DNA from: Halodesulfovibrio sp. | Lineage (GTDB): Bacteria; Desulfobacterota; Desulfovibrionia; Desulfovibrionales; Desulfovibrionaceae | DNA: 61,824 nt | Direction: 5' to 3' | Assembly: GCA_003252375.1 (NCBI GenBank) | Contig: QKEJ01000175.1 | Coordinates: 1-61,824, forward strand | Notes under the pieces: model-generated | What the model saw: the letters and a program-made list of their open reading frames with translations, nothing else | Databases searched by the model: none | Told to the model about the DNA's origin: nothing | Shown here: positions 34,094 through 42,155 of the stretch, piece after piece | How the letters are laid out: every line of letters starts with the position of its first letter | Numbering within the stretch: position 1 is the stretch's first letter | Position numbers and translations under genes: made by a program

Positions 34094-35262
34094 TGATCAA
34101 CAACAAAGGCAAGTATCACTTCACTTCCGAGTCCGTCACCGAAGGTCATCCCGACAAGGTGGCTGATGCCATCTCCGACGCCGTTCTGGACACCCTGCTG
34201 GAGCAGGATCCCGAATCCCGCGTTGCGTGTGAAACCCTCGTAACCACGGGCATGGCGGTCATCGCCGGCGAGATCACCACCAAGGGGTATGCTGACCTGC
34301 CTCAGGTTGTCCGCGAAACCATCCGCGAAATCGGCTACACCAGCTCCGATATGGGCTTCGACTGCGACACCTGCGCCGTCATTTCCTCCATCGACAAGCA
34401 GTCCCCCGACATCGCACAGGGCGTTGACCGCTCCGCTCCCGAAGAACAGGGCGCCGGCGACCAGGGCATGATGTTCGGCTTTGCCTGCGACGAAACCCCC
34501 ACTCTGATGCCCGCCCCCATTTACTGGGCGCACCAGCTTTCCCAGTCCCTGACCCGCGTGCGCAAGGAAGGCATCCTCAATTTCCTGCGCCCCGACGGCA
34601 AGACCGAAGTCTCCTTCGAATACGTGAACGGCAAGCCCTCCCGTATCGATACCGTTGTCGTCTCCTCTCAGCACACTCCTGAGGCAACCCAGGAAGAGAT
34701 TGTTGAAGGCATCAAGAAGGAAGTCATCTTCAAGACCCTGCCCGCCGAACTGGTGGACAGCGCAACCCGCATTTTCATCAACACCACCGGTCGCTTCGTG
34801 ATCGGCGGCCCCATGGGCGACTGCGGCCTTACCGGCCGCAAGATCATCCAGGACACCTACGGCGGCATGGGCCACCACGGCGGCGGCGCATTCTCCGGCA
34901 AGGACCCCTCCAAGGTCGACCGCTCCGCAGCCTACATGGGCCGCTACATCGCCAAGAACGTTGTCGCTGCGGGCCTGGCCCCCACCTGCGAAGTACAGAT
35001 CGCCTATGTTATCGGCGTTGCCGAGCCCGTCTCCGTACTGGCGACCTCCTTCGGCACCTCCGAGATTCCGGACGAAGTGCTGACCAAGGCAGTCAAGGAA
35101 GTCTTCGACCTGCGCCCCTACGGCATCACCAAGACGCTGGACCTGAAGCGCCCCATCTACCGCAAGAGCGCATGCTACGGCCACTTCGGCCGCGAGCTTC
35201 CCGAGTTCATGTGGGAAAAGACCAACGCCGTGGACGATCTGCGCACCGCTGCAAAAGTCTAG
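34090..35262 (+). CDS. metK: S-adenosylmethionine synthetase
   Basis: The 390-residue enzyme makes SAM from methionine and ATP. It shows the [17 protein letters not shown]-terminal block, [17 protein letters not shown], and the P-loop-like [20 protein letters not shown]. The rest follows the normal MetK pattern to the C-terminal block [11 protein letters not shown]. Codon use is strongly biased to the GC-rich preferred codons, as for a highly expressed gene. AGGAGG lies 10 bases before the ATG. It overlaps DUF502 by ATGA and is followed by a clear terminator. I saw no SAM riboswitch upstream of panC. Confidence 0.96.
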   Translation: MMINNKGKYHFTSESVTEGHPDKVADAISDAVLDTLLEQDPESRVACETLVTTGMAVIAGEITTKGYADLPQVVRETIREIGYTSSDMGFDCDTCAVISSIDKQSPDIAQGVDRSAPEEQGAGDQGMMFGFACDETPTLMPAPIYWAHQLSQSLTRVRKEGILNFLRPDGKTEVSFEYVNGKPSRIDTVVVSSQHTPEATQEEIVEGIKKEVIFKTLPAELVDSATRIFINTTGRFVIGGPMGDCGLTGRKIIQDTYGGMGHHGGGAFSGKDPSKVDRSAAYMGRYIAKNVVAAGLAPTCEVQIAYVIGVAEPVSVLATSFGTSEIPDEVLTKAVKEVFDLRPYGITKTLDLKRPIYRKSACYGHFGRELPEFMWEKTNAVDDLRTAAKV

Positions 35263-35290
35263 ACAATTCCTCACGATTGTGTTTCTTCAG

Positions 35291-35316
35291 AAGCCGGGGC
35301 CCATGCCCCGGCTTTT
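35291..35316 (+). terminator. Rho-independent terminator of panC-DUF502-metK
   Basis: Arms AAGCCGGGGC/GCCCCGGCTT with a four-base loop and four T residues, 28 bp after the metK stop. Confidence 0.88.
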
Positions 35317-35333
35317 CTCGTAGGCGCAAGGTC

Positions 35334-36182
35334 ATGATGTTCTGCGAACGCTCCGCTGCCCGTACGGCTTTTGCCGTTGCCCTCACGCTGGCCCTGTTGC
35401 TGGCGACTCTTCCCGTGCCCTCCGTAGCGGCGCGGGGCACAGTTTCCGTCATGTACGAACCCTCCGGCCCGGAAGACGCGGATGTAGTCCAGATCATCAC
35501 CGAGAACCACATCGGGGACGAGGTGGCGCGCATCGTCAACGACCTGAACGTCCTGCCCAGTGACGTCATCATCCGCTTCGGCACCGAGGAAGGGCCACAG
35601 TACGCCCCTGCGGTCAACGGCCCAGCCGAGATCCATTTCCCCTATGCCTTCGTGCGGGAACTGCGCCGCATCTTTGCCCAAAACGGCTATGCCAGCGGCC
35701 TCGAATCCCTTGATCAGGCCACGCTGGATGTCGTGCAGCACACCCTGTTCCACGAACTGGGACATGCCATCATCGACATGCTGCACATCGATACCGGGGA
35801 TGGCGAAGAAGACGCGGTGGACTCGCTGGCCGCCATCCTGCTCATCGAGTCTTTCGACAACGGCGGCGACATCGCCCTCAACGCCGCAGACGCCTTTTCC
35901 TTCCTTGCCAGCGACGAGGACGATGCGCAGGCAAAAGGCCAGAACCGCACGTCACGGAGCGCAACAACGCACTCACCCTCTCCCGGACTGGCAGCTGCCC
36001 TGGACGAGCACAGCCTCAACGAGCACCGCTACGAAGCCATTGCCTGCATAATCTACGGCAGCAATCCCGACCGGTACGAATTCATCGCCCGGGACCTCCA
36101 GCTTTCCGACCAGGACGCCGCCAACTGCGTGGACAACTACACGCGTCAGGCTGAGTACTGGTTCTCGCACTTCCAGCAGTAG
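35334..36182 (+). CDS. DUF4344 family predicted metallopeptidase, exported
   Basis: The 282-residue protein has an N-terminal signal peptide (about 10-33, ARTAFAVALTLALLLATLPVPSVA) and a zinc-metalloprotease motif in FHELGHAIIDML (about residues 140-151, HExxH). Flanking strands and later Asp/Glu residues (GDGEEDAVDSLAAILLIE) fit DUF4344, for which metallopeptidase activity is predicted but not shown. The segment SFLASDEDDAQAKGQNRTSRSATTHSPSP is low complexity and linker-like. The C-terminus has two cysteines (ACIIYGS, DAANCVDNY). It should act in the periplasm. Start is an ATG at 35334 or 35337 with a weak ribosome-binding site. Confidence 0.8.
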   Translation: MMFCERSAARTAFAVALTLALLLATLPVPSVAARGTVSVMYEPSGPEDADVVQIITENHIGDEVARIVNDLNVLPSDVIIRFGTEEGPQYAPAVNGPAEIHFPYAFVRELRRIFAQNGYASGLESLDQATLDVVQHTLFHELGHAIIDMLHIDTGDGEEDAVDSLAAILLIESFDNGGDIALNAADAFSFLASDEDDAQAKGQNRTSRSATTHSPSPGLAAALDEHSLNEHRYEAIACIIYGSNPDRYEFIARDLQLSDQDAANCVDNYTRQAEYWFSHFQQ

Positions 36183-36186
36183 CCAC

Positions 36187-36219
36187 AAAAAAGCCCCCGC
36201 AGCCGACGGCTGCAGGGGC
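36187..36219 (-). terminator. Rho-independent terminator of the cheV gene
   Basis: Twelve-base arms (one mismatch) around a three-base loop, followed on the minus strand by six T residues, 24 bp after the cheV stop. It may also serve the convergent DUF4344 gene. Confidence 0.82.
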
Positions 36220-36242
36220 GCATGCTTCACATTCCGACCGGA

Positions 36243-37199
36243 CTACATGGCCCGGTACTTGGCGATCAATCCCTTGGCCCGTTCCGTCAGAGACGGCAGG
36301 TCGGGCTTGGAAACCTGGTCATCCGCGCCCACGGCAATCCCCTTGTGGCGCAGGGTTTCCGTTATCAGGGATGAAAAAAGGATGACCGGCAACTTCTGCA
36401 GGACCGAGTCCTCCTTGATCCGCTTGGTAAAGTTGTGGCCGTCCATCTCCGGCATTTCGATATCCGAGATAATAAGGTCCACAAATTCGCTGAGCGGCCT
36501 GCCCTGCTCCTCAGCCTGCCGTTTCCATCCCAGCACGATGTCCCATGCCTCCCGTCCGTTCATGGCCTGCGTGCATTCGAACCCGGCCTTCTCCATGGTG
36601 CTCACGATCATGTTGCGGATGGAGCCGGAATCGTCGGCCACCAGCGCCTTGAAGCGCTCCTCTGCCTGTGCGGGGAGCACCTCGTCGATCTTTCTGTCCA
36701 TCTGCAGCCGGGGATTCATGGATGCAACAATCTTCTCCATGTCCAGGATGAAGACGATGCGATCGTCGAACCGGACCACGCCGGTGATGGAATCATTGCT
36801 GAATGCCCGGACATGCCCGCTTGGCGCCTCGACCTGACTCCAGTTCAGGCGATGGATGCGGGTGACGCCGGAAACGAGGAAGGCGGTGATCACGCCGCTG
36901 AATTCCGAAACGATTACCTTGTGCGCGTCCGAACGGACCATATTCTTGCCGAGCCATATGGAAAGGTCCACCAGCGGCAGCACCCTGCCCCGCAGATTGA
37001 AGGTGCCGAGAGCGGCGGGATGGTGCTTGTTGGGCATGCCGGTCACGTCCGGCTTGCGGATGATCTCCAGCACCTTGGCCACGTTCATCCCGTAGTAACC
37101 GGTGTAGCTGTTTCCCTGCGCGTCCTCTTCCGCGATGAAGAACTCGATGATCTCCAACTCGTTGGTGCCGGATTCAAGAAGAATATTCTGCTGCGTCAT
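36243..37199 (-). CDS. cheV: Chemotaxis protein CheV (CheW domain plus receiver)
   Basis: The 318-residue protein couples a CheW domain (about 1-165: EIIEFFIAEEDAQGNSYTGYYGMNVAKVLEI, then GTFNLRGRVLPLVDLSIWLGK) to a C-terminal receiver domain (about 190-318). The receiver has KALVADDSGSIRNMI (acidic pair), the phospho-Asp in LIISDIEMPEMDGH, and the switch Thr/Lys region ILFSSLI and DDQVSKPDLPSL. CheV links chemoreceptors to CheA and is phosphorylated, probably for adaptation. The ATG at 37199 has a GGGGTGA upstream. It is monocistronic, 100 bp downstream of the exonuclease gene on the same strand. Confidence 0.92.
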   Translation of the reverse strand: MTQQNILLESGTNELEIIEFFIAEEDAQGNSYTGYYGMNVAKVLEIIRKPDVTGMPNKHHPAALGTFNLRGRVLPLVDLSIWLGKNMVRSDAHKVIVSEFSGVITAFLVSGVTRIHRLNWSQVEAPSGHVRAFSNDSITGVVRFDDRIVFILDMEKIVASMNPRLQMDRKIDEVLPAQAEERFKALVADDSGSIRNMIVSTMEKAGFECTQAMNGREAWDIVLGWKRQAEEQGRPLSEFVDLIISDIEMPEMDGHNFTKRIKEDSVLQKLPVILFSSLITETLRHKGIAVGADDQVSKPDLPSLTERAKGLIAKYRAM

Positions 37200-37299
37200 T
37201 GTCGTTTCACCCCGTAAGAACAGGCGCTCCGGCCTCTCTGGATTATCGCTGAACATACAAGTACATGCCACCCGTGCATGGGGACGCCCATGGCAGGAG

Positions 37300-38130
37300 T
37301 TACATACACCCTGTTACAGCATAGAGTATCTTTCTTGAAGCAACAAACGGATTATTAATTCCAGCATGTTTCGGGAGCTGGCCGATTGTTGCGAAGGGGG
37401 TGGAGACAAGATGCTCGTTGTATGCCCATATGGCCATCGGCAGCAGGTTCAGCACGTCCTCCACGTTGTACGCCAGCAGGGTTTCCAGAGCCTGCGGATC
37501 CCTTGTACGCCTGTAGTGCTTCCAGAGCAGCACGGCAAGGTAGCCGTCCACACCGGCAAGATCCCCGCGGTCAATGCCGAGTTTCCGCTCCACCTGTTTC
37601 AGCCCCCCGGAAATGCCCAGCGCCTTGAAGACATAGCGCAGATCAATATGCCCGCACTGCAGGGAAATGCCGAAGCTGCGTTCAATAAAGGGGACGTCGA
37701 AGCATTTTCCGTTGAAGGTGACAAGCAGGTCATACTGGCGGATATCGTCCGCAAAGGCCTCCAGGTTGTCCCCGTGCACATAGGTCTTCACCGCATGCCC
37801 GTCATACAGGGCTATGGTGGTGATGTGCGCCTGAGGCCACGACAGGCCGGTGGTTTCTATGTCCACGCAGGCGACGGAGTCCATGAACTCCGGCAGCAGC
37901 CGCCACTGCTGGTTTGCGGGCAGACGGGAACCGAACCAGGCCGCGTCGCGCTCGGCAAGGCGACGGGCCGACTCGTCAAGCAGCGCCTTAAGGGCGACAG
38001 GCGAAGGGCTGCGCATGGGCAGCGTCTCTGCCTGCAGCGCGTCGGCCCATGAAAAGACGCCCGCATCCCACAGGCGCTGTTCGGACGCTCCGCCCACACC
38101 GTCCAGATGGCAGAAAGAAGATTGCAGCAT
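37300..38130 (-). CDS. RNase H-like 3'-5' exonuclease domain protein (YprB-like)
   Basis: The 276-residue protein has a C-terminal ribonuclease H-like/DEDD exonuclease domain (about 85-260). It shows CVDIETTGL (Asp-Glu of ExoI), LLVTFNGKCFDVPFIERSF (Exo II), DLRYVFKALGISGGLKQVERKLG and YNVEDVLNLLPMA (the DEDD Asp with the Y/H). The first 80 residues include SVVFSWADA-like helices that resemble a HhH-like element (VGGASEQRLWDAGVFSWADALQ). It may act on DNA or RNA; the class is YprB-type. It starts within the nth stop codon (TGATG), so nth and this gene are coupled, which suggests a shared DNA-repair role. Confidence 0.85.
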   Translation of the reverse strand: MLQSSFCHLDGVGGASEQRLWDAGVFSWADALQAETLPMRSPSPVALKALLDESARRLAERDAAWFGSRLPANQQWRLLPEFMDSVACVDIETTGLSWPQAHITTIALYDGHAVKTYVHGDNLEAFADDIRQYDLLVTFNGKCFDVPFIERSFGISLQCGHIDLRYVFKALGISGGLKQVERKLGIDRGDLAGVDGYLAVLLWKHYRRTRDPQALETLLAYNVEDVLNLLPMAIWAYNEHLVSTPFATIGQLPKHAGINNPFVASRKILYAVTGCM

Positions 38131-38855
38131 CAGTGTTTTTTTCCTCGTTTGGTGCTCGTGGCAGTCCCGTTTTTGCCGGCCCCGCTCTTCGACGCCTTCG
38201 GGTTCGCAGCCTCCGGCGCATCCACGCCGCACCGGGGACAGATATCGGCCATCTCGCACCGGTCACAGGCCGGCTTGCGGGCATCGCACACATGCCGCCC
38301 GAACCATACCAGCATGTGGTTCACATTGCCCCATTCCTTCACCGGGAAGAGCGGCAGCAGGTCCCGCTCCACAACCACGGGGTTGTCGGATTCGGTCAAT
38401 CCCAGCCGGAAGGCGATGCGCTTCACGTGCGTATCCACGGCCATGCCTTCATTAATCCCGAATCCGCCCCACAACACAACGTTGGCGGTCTTGCGGGCCA
38501 GCCCCGGTAGTGTGACAAGCTCGGCCATGCTGGCGGGTACGGTGCCGCCATAGACCTGCACGACCCGCTGCGCCGCGGCAATGAGATTTTTTGCCTTGTT
38601 GCGGTAGAATCCGGTGGAGTGGACCACGGCCTCCAGGTCCTCCTGTCCGGCTTCAGCCAGCTCTTCAGGCCCCGGCCAGCGCCGAAAGAGTTCCGGCGTT
38701 ACCATGTTCACGCGCGCATCGGTACACTGTGCGGCCAGCACCGTGGCCACAAGCAATTCCCAGGGGGAGGCGTGGTGCAGATGGGTTTCCGGCTCGGGAT
38801 AGCGCCTGTGCAGACGCTCCAGTACCAGCAGTGCCCGTTCTTGTTTGGTATGCAT
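38130..38855 (-). CDS. nth: Endonuclease III
   Basis: The 241-residue protein is the DNA glycosylase/AP lyase for oxidised pyrimidines. The helix-hairpin-helix LVTLPGLARKTANVVLW contains the catalytic Lys, and VDTHVKRIAFRLGL has the catalytic Asp. The [4Fe-4S] ligands appear as CDARKPACDRCEMADIC (C-x7-C-x2-C-x5-C). The C-terminal 30 residues (NPKASKSGAGKNGTATSTKRGKKH) are a basic tail longer than in E. coli Nth. It is the first gene of a coupled pair with the exonuclease, whose ATG overlaps its TGA. Confidence 0.94.
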   Translation of the reverse strand: MHTKQERALLVLERLHRRYPEPETHLHHASPWELLVATVLAAQCTDARVNMVTPELFRRWPGPEELAEAGQEDLEAVVHSTGFYRNKAKNLIAAAQRVVQVYGGTVPASMAELVTLPGLARKTANVVLWGGFGINEGMAVDTHVKRIAFRLGLTESDNPVVVERDLLPLFPVKEWGNVNHMLVWFGRHVCDARKPACDRCEMADICPRCGVDAPEAANPKASKSGAGKNGTATSTKRGKKH

Positions 38856-39060
38856 GCATCCGTCTCATGGCTGATGACAAAGAAAAGGGGACATCATAAG
38901 ATTGGAAGAGATCACGGCTATGGCACAGCATGCCGCTAAACGCAACCGCCACACAGCCTGCCTGGCCAATCGTCCGTTGCCCGAACGGGCATCATGCTGT
39001 ATGCACGTCGGGAGCCGTTATCGGCATTCGGGACCACGGAACCTTAGCAGGGAGACACAT

Positions 39061-39375
39061 ATGGCCGTGCTGGTATACATGACCGCCTCCTCGACGGACG
39101 AGGCGCGCACCATTGGTGATGCCCTCATCGAACAACGTCTTGCCGCCTGCGTCAATATCCTTGGTCCGATACAGGCGCTCTTCCGATGGAACGGCGCCGT
39201 GCAGAACGAAACGGAAACCGTCTTCCTGGCCAAGACCACCGAGGAACGGCTTGAAGCCCTTACCGAGGAGGTCAAGCGCCTGCACAGCTACGAGGTGCCC
39301 TGCATCGTGGCCCTGCCCATAGTGGGCGGCAGCGCGGACTTTCTTGAATGGATCACCACCGAAACCTCCGCCTGA
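39061..39375 (+). CDS. cutA: Divalent-cation tolerance protein CutA
   Basis: The 104-residue protein is a CutA1 homologue: a small trimeric beta-alpha-beta protein linked to copper tolerance and signalling. It reads MAVLVYMTASSTDEARTIGDALIEQRLAACVNILG, then ALFRWNGAVQNETETVFLAKTTEE and HSYEVPCIVALPIVGGSADFLEWI, all typical. The start at 39061 has AGGGAGA upstream; a longer reading to 38902 lacks a domain. The 205 bp gap before it includes a short hairpin (TGCCCG/CGGGCA, 38978-38991) but no other gene. It is followed by the PfkB kinase gene 52 bp later on the same strand. Confidence 0.93.
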   Translation: MAVLVYMTASSTDEARTIGDALIEQRLAACVNILGPIQALFRWNGAVQNETETVFLAKTTEERLEALTEEVKRLHSYEVPCIVALPIVGGSADFLEWITTETSA

Positions 39376-39427
39376 GCCACCGGCCCGGGCACCACATAGA
39401 TAGCGCCATCATCACTGAGGAGTAACC

Positions 39428-40354
39428 ATGTCCATCTACATTTCCGGCTCCATCGCCTACGACCGCATCATGAATTTCCCCGGCAAGTTTTCCGACCACA
39501 TCCTGCCGGACAAGATCCATATCCTGAACGTCTGCTTCCTCATCGACAGGCTGGAGGAAAAGCGCGGTGGCACGGCCGGCAACATTGCCTATACCCTTTC
39601 CATGCTGGGCGAGAAGCCGCTGGTGCTCTCCGCCGTGGGCAAGGATTTCGACCGGTACGAAGACGCCATGAAGGCGGCCGGGCTGCCCCTTGACGGCATC
39701 AGGAAGTTTGACGACCTGTTCACGGCCGGGGCCTACATCACCACGGACCAGGACGACAACCAGATCACGGGCTTCAACCCCGGCGCCATGATCAACCGCT
39801 GCGGCTACGACTTCCCTGCGCTGGACGCGGAGAAGGATATCGCCCTCATTTCCCCCGGCAACAAGGACGACATGATCGAACTGCCCCGGGCCTACCGCAA
39901 GGCAGGCGTGCGTTACATCTTCGATCCCGGCCAGCAGATTCCGGTATTCAACAAGGAAGAAATGCTGGAATGCATTACCGGTGCCTACATGCTGGTCACC
40001 AACGACTATGAACTGGAAATGATCATGAAAACCACTGGCTGCACCAAGGCGCAGCTGCTTGAAAAGTGCACTTACATCATCACCACCCTGGGTGAGAATG
40101 GCTGCCGCATCGACAACGGCTCCCCCGTGGAAGTGGGCATCGCCAAGGCAGAGAAGGTGCAGGACCCCACCGGTGCCGGCGACGCCTTCCGCGCCGGGCT
40201 CATCAAGGGTCTGCTGCAGGGCACGTCTGTCGAGGAGGCAGCCCGCATGGGCGCCGTGTGCGCCAGCTACTGCGTGGAGCAGTACGGCACGCAGGAACAC
40301 GCCTTCACCATGGACGCCTTCAACGCCCGCTACGCCGCCGCCTTCGGCAAGTAG
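39428..40354 (+). CDS. PfkB family carbohydrate/nucleoside kinase
   Basis: The 308-residue kinase has the PfkB/ribokinase fold. It shows the N-terminal GSIAYDRIMNFPGKF, the substrate-lid region RLEEKRGGTAGNIAYTLSMLG and the nucleotide-binding DPTGAGDAFRAGLIKGL with the catalytic Asp. It is closest in look to adenosine/nucleoside kinases of the group, given the SGSIAYDxI and LVTNDYELEMI blocks, but substrate cannot be assigned with certainty. AGGAG lies before the ATG. A terminator follows 23 bp after the stop. It probably salvages a nucleoside or phosphorylates a sugar in the cytoplasm. Confidence 0.9.
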   Translation: MSIYISGSIAYDRIMNFPGKFSDHILPDKIHILNVCFLIDRLEEKRGGTAGNIAYTLSMLGEKPLVLSAVGKDFDRYEDAMKAAGLPLDGIRKFDDLFTAGAYITTDQDDNQITGFNPGAMINRCGYDFPALDAEKDIALISPGNKDDMIELPRAYRKAGVRYIFDPGQQIPVFNKEEMLECITGAYMLVTNDYELEMIMKTTGCTKAQLLEKCTYIITTLGENGCRIDNGSPVEVGIAKAEKVQDPTGAGDAFRAGLIKGLLQGTSVEEAARMGAVCASYCVEQYGTQEHAFTMDAFNARYAAAFGK

Positions 40355-40377
40355 CCCGCGCCCACCCGCACACAATC

Positions 40378-40409
40378 AAGCGCCGCCACGAAAACGTGGC
40401 GGCGCTTTT
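40378..40409 (+). terminator. Rho-independent terminator of cutA-pfkB
   Basis: Thirteen-base arms AAGCGCCGCCACG and complement around a four-base loop, with a T-tract after it. It serves the plus-strand unit and may also end the minus-strand coiled-coil gene, whose stop is 54 bp away. Confidence 0.87.
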
Positions 40410-40463
40410 GCATTGCGTGCCTCAAGACATCCTCCCTTGCGTGTCAGGGCGTCATATCCCCCC

Positions 40464-41063
40464 TCAGGAATCCGACGACTGCTGCTCCAGAAGAGCCAGC
40501 TCATTCTGCAGCGAAGCAAGCTCGATCTGCTTGGTGTTCATCTCGTCCTTGGCCTCCTCATCATCCTCGGCCTTGACCTGAAGCTCGGCAATCTCCTTCT
40601 GCAGGGCTTCTATCTGCTCCTGCAGTTCCTCGATGGTGTCCTCATCGTCTTCCTCGTCGTCTTCCTCTCCGGAAGAGGAACCCGATGCCGACGCGCTGCC
40701 GGAAGAAGCGGCCATCGCGCCGAGGCTGACCTGCGTGGAAGTACCGGCGGCAGCAATGGTGGCTGCTGCATCCGTCGCCGCGGCCTCATCCTCCTGCCCG
40801 GCGGCCAGATCCTGCAGCGAGGTGGCAAGCTCGCTCACCTGAGCGTCGGTAAGTTCATCCACCGACTCGGCCCCGTACTCGGCCATTTTTGCCGCATACA
40901 GCTCTCGCGCCTCGTCGGAAATGCTCACGGTATCGCCACTGGCGGTTGTGGTGGTGCCGGAATCCGTATCGGAATCAGCCGCGTATCCGGTACTTTTCGT
41001 CTTTGCCATAAAGGTCTGCGTCAGGCCGGTGCCGGAAAGCAGATCAGAACTGATGGAAACCAT
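40464..41063 (-). CDS. Low-complexity coiled-coil protein (FlxA-like), function unknown
   Basis: The 199-residue protein has no signal peptide. The first 45 residues are Ser/Thr/Asp-rich, followed by GDTVSISDEARELYAAKMAEY, a motif I also know from flagellar-rod-type proteins, and an Ala/Ser-rich region. The C-terminal 65 residues form a clear coiled coil with IEELQEQIEALQKEIAELQ heptads after a run of acidic residues (SGEEDDEEDDEDT). It resembles E. coli FlxA, a flagellum-regulated coiled-coil protein, in style but not firmly in sequence. A very good sigma-28 promoter lies at 41107-41133, supporting a motility link. AGGAGG precedes the ATG. Confidence 0.7.
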   Translation of the reverse strand: MVSISSDLLSGTGLTQTFMAKTKSTGYAADSDTDSGTTTTASGDTVSISDEARELYAAKMAEYGAESVDELTDAQVSELATSLQDLAAGQEDEAAATDAAATIAAAGTSTQVSLGAMAASSGSASASGSSSGEEDDEEDDEDTIEELQEQIEALQKEIAELQVKAEDDEEAKDEMNTKQIELASLQNELALLEQQSSDS

Positions 41064-41106
41064 GGAAACCTCCTTTGGGCACGGTCCCGTGCCGTTTCAC
41101 TGGTTT

Positions 41107-41133
41107 CTATCGGCGGTCTTGACCGAAACATCG
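41107..41133 (-). promoter_or_regulatory. Sigma-28 (FliA)-type promoter for the coiled-coil gene
   Basis: On the minus strand CGATGTTT (41126-41133), 11 bases, then GCCGATAG (41107-41114) fit the TAAAGTTT-N11-GCCGATAA consensus: seven of eight at -10, five of eight at -35, exact spacing. It lies 44 bp before the ATG. Confidence 0.65.
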
Positions 41134-41230
41134 CATTTAGAAATGCAAAACTTCTTCAATATACCTGCAGGTTTCATCATCAGTGTTGGCCATGTTTCCG
41201 CTCCCCTAATCCACATGATGCCCCCCAAAC

Positions 41231-41274
41231 AAAAAGCCCTTCCTCCACCCGGAACAAACGGGAAGAGGAAGGGC
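41231..41274 (-). terminator. Rho-independent terminator of the HMA gene
   Basis: Ten-base arms GCCCTTCCTC/GAGGAAGGGC with an inner CCCG/CGGG stem, followed on the minus strand by five T residues, 39 bp after the HMA gene stop. Confidence 0.82.
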
Positions 41275-41312
41275 GTGCGGTCATGCCAAAGGACGCGAAT
41301 ACGGACCGGACT

Positions 41313-41516
41313 CTAGTCCTTGTCCACCTTGAATCCGGCCTTCTCGATGGCGTCCGCCACGATGGTGGGATCCACGCAGGCGGCGGGGCCGTAGGTCACT
41401 TCGCCGGTTGCCAGATTCACGTTCACGTTCTCCACGCCTTCGACGGTGGAAACGGTGGTACTGACCGTGGCAGCGCAATCAGGGGTCTGCATGCCCCGAA
41501 CTTTCATTTTCTTCAT
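41313..41516 (-). CDS. Heavy-metal-associated (HMA) domain protein with incomplete metal site
   Basis: The 67-residue protein is a single HMA/CopZ-type domain: MKKMKVRGMQTPDCAATV, then VSTVEGVENVNVNLATGEVTY and VDPTIVADAIEKAGFKV. The fold fits the metallochaperones and soluble domains of copper and mercury ATPases. The usual GMxCxxC is GMQTPDC here, so the first Cys is Thr; only one thiol remains at the site, plus a second Cys in GPAACVDP. It may therefore bind metal weakly or not at all. GGAGG precedes ATG 41516. A terminator follows, and no P-type ATPase is adjacent. Confidence 0.82.
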   Translation of the reverse strand: MKKMKVRGMQTPDCAATVSTTVSTVEGVENVNVNLATGEVTYGPAACVDPTIVADAIEKAGFKVDKD

Positions 41517-41760
41517 GACATCCTCCAAATCCGAATATACTGGTATGTTTTACACCTCGTACCGTAACATTCCGAATTTATCCACTGTTTGCCGATCCAA
41601 TTCCTCGACCGGCGCCTCCATAGGCACAGCCACGCGGCCAAGCCAACCCGGCCCGCATCCCGCGTGCCGCAACGCTTGCGCCGCCGACAGGAATGCCGTA
41701 TTGCATGTTCGCTGGCAACACAGCACAACCCGCCCGGATACTTCCGGCCACAGGACCCCC

Positions 41761-42042
41761 ATGATCCATCTAGAATTCACTACCACCGGCTACATTGTCG
41801 CCTCACTCATCCTGTGCCTGGCCGGTGCCATAGGCGCCACGCTGGCCCACAAGAAGGGCCGCAGCCCGTGGTTCTGGGGTGTACTCTGCCTTCTGGCCCC
41901 CTTTGCCCTGTTCGCCATTGGCGGCATGCGCGCACCGGGCGAGCCCCTGCCTCCCATCTTCCAGCGCGAGAAGGAAGAGCTGGAACGGCAGGCGCAGGAA
42001 CGAGCCCGTGCGGCCTCGGCCGCTTCGCGCAGCGACTCCTGA
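41761..42042 (+). CDS. Small membrane protein, function unknown
   Basis: The 93-residue protein has two likely helices (about 9-28, TGYIVASLILCLAGAIGATLA, and 38-56, FWGVLCLLAPFALFAIGGM) joined by HKKGRSPW. A charged, helical C-terminal tail follows (REKEELERQAQERARAASAASR). I do not recognise a family; the helix-loop with GRSPWFWGVLCLLAPFALFAI is like many small 'phage-shock-like' or hypothetical inner-membrane proteins. AGGAC lies before the ATG. It precedes miaB by 113 bp on the same strand. Confidence 0.65.
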   Translation: MIHLEFTTTGYIVASLILCLAGAIGATLAHKKGRSPWFWGVLCLLAPFALFAIGGMRAPGEPLPPIFQREKEELERQAQERARAASAASRSDS

Positions 42043-42155
42043 TTGCTGCAAGGCCTCGCCGCCCGTCAAGCACACCCCGCGTGCCCGCCGGGCAGCTATA
42101 TGGCCACACAGGCGGCCCTGACAGCGACCGCCATATCCACGATTTCGGGAAGAAC

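Noticed and set aside
38902-39060. N-terminal extension of CutA to 38902
   Set aside because: The extra 53 residues are not found in CutA, and a better ribosome-binding site lies just before 39061.
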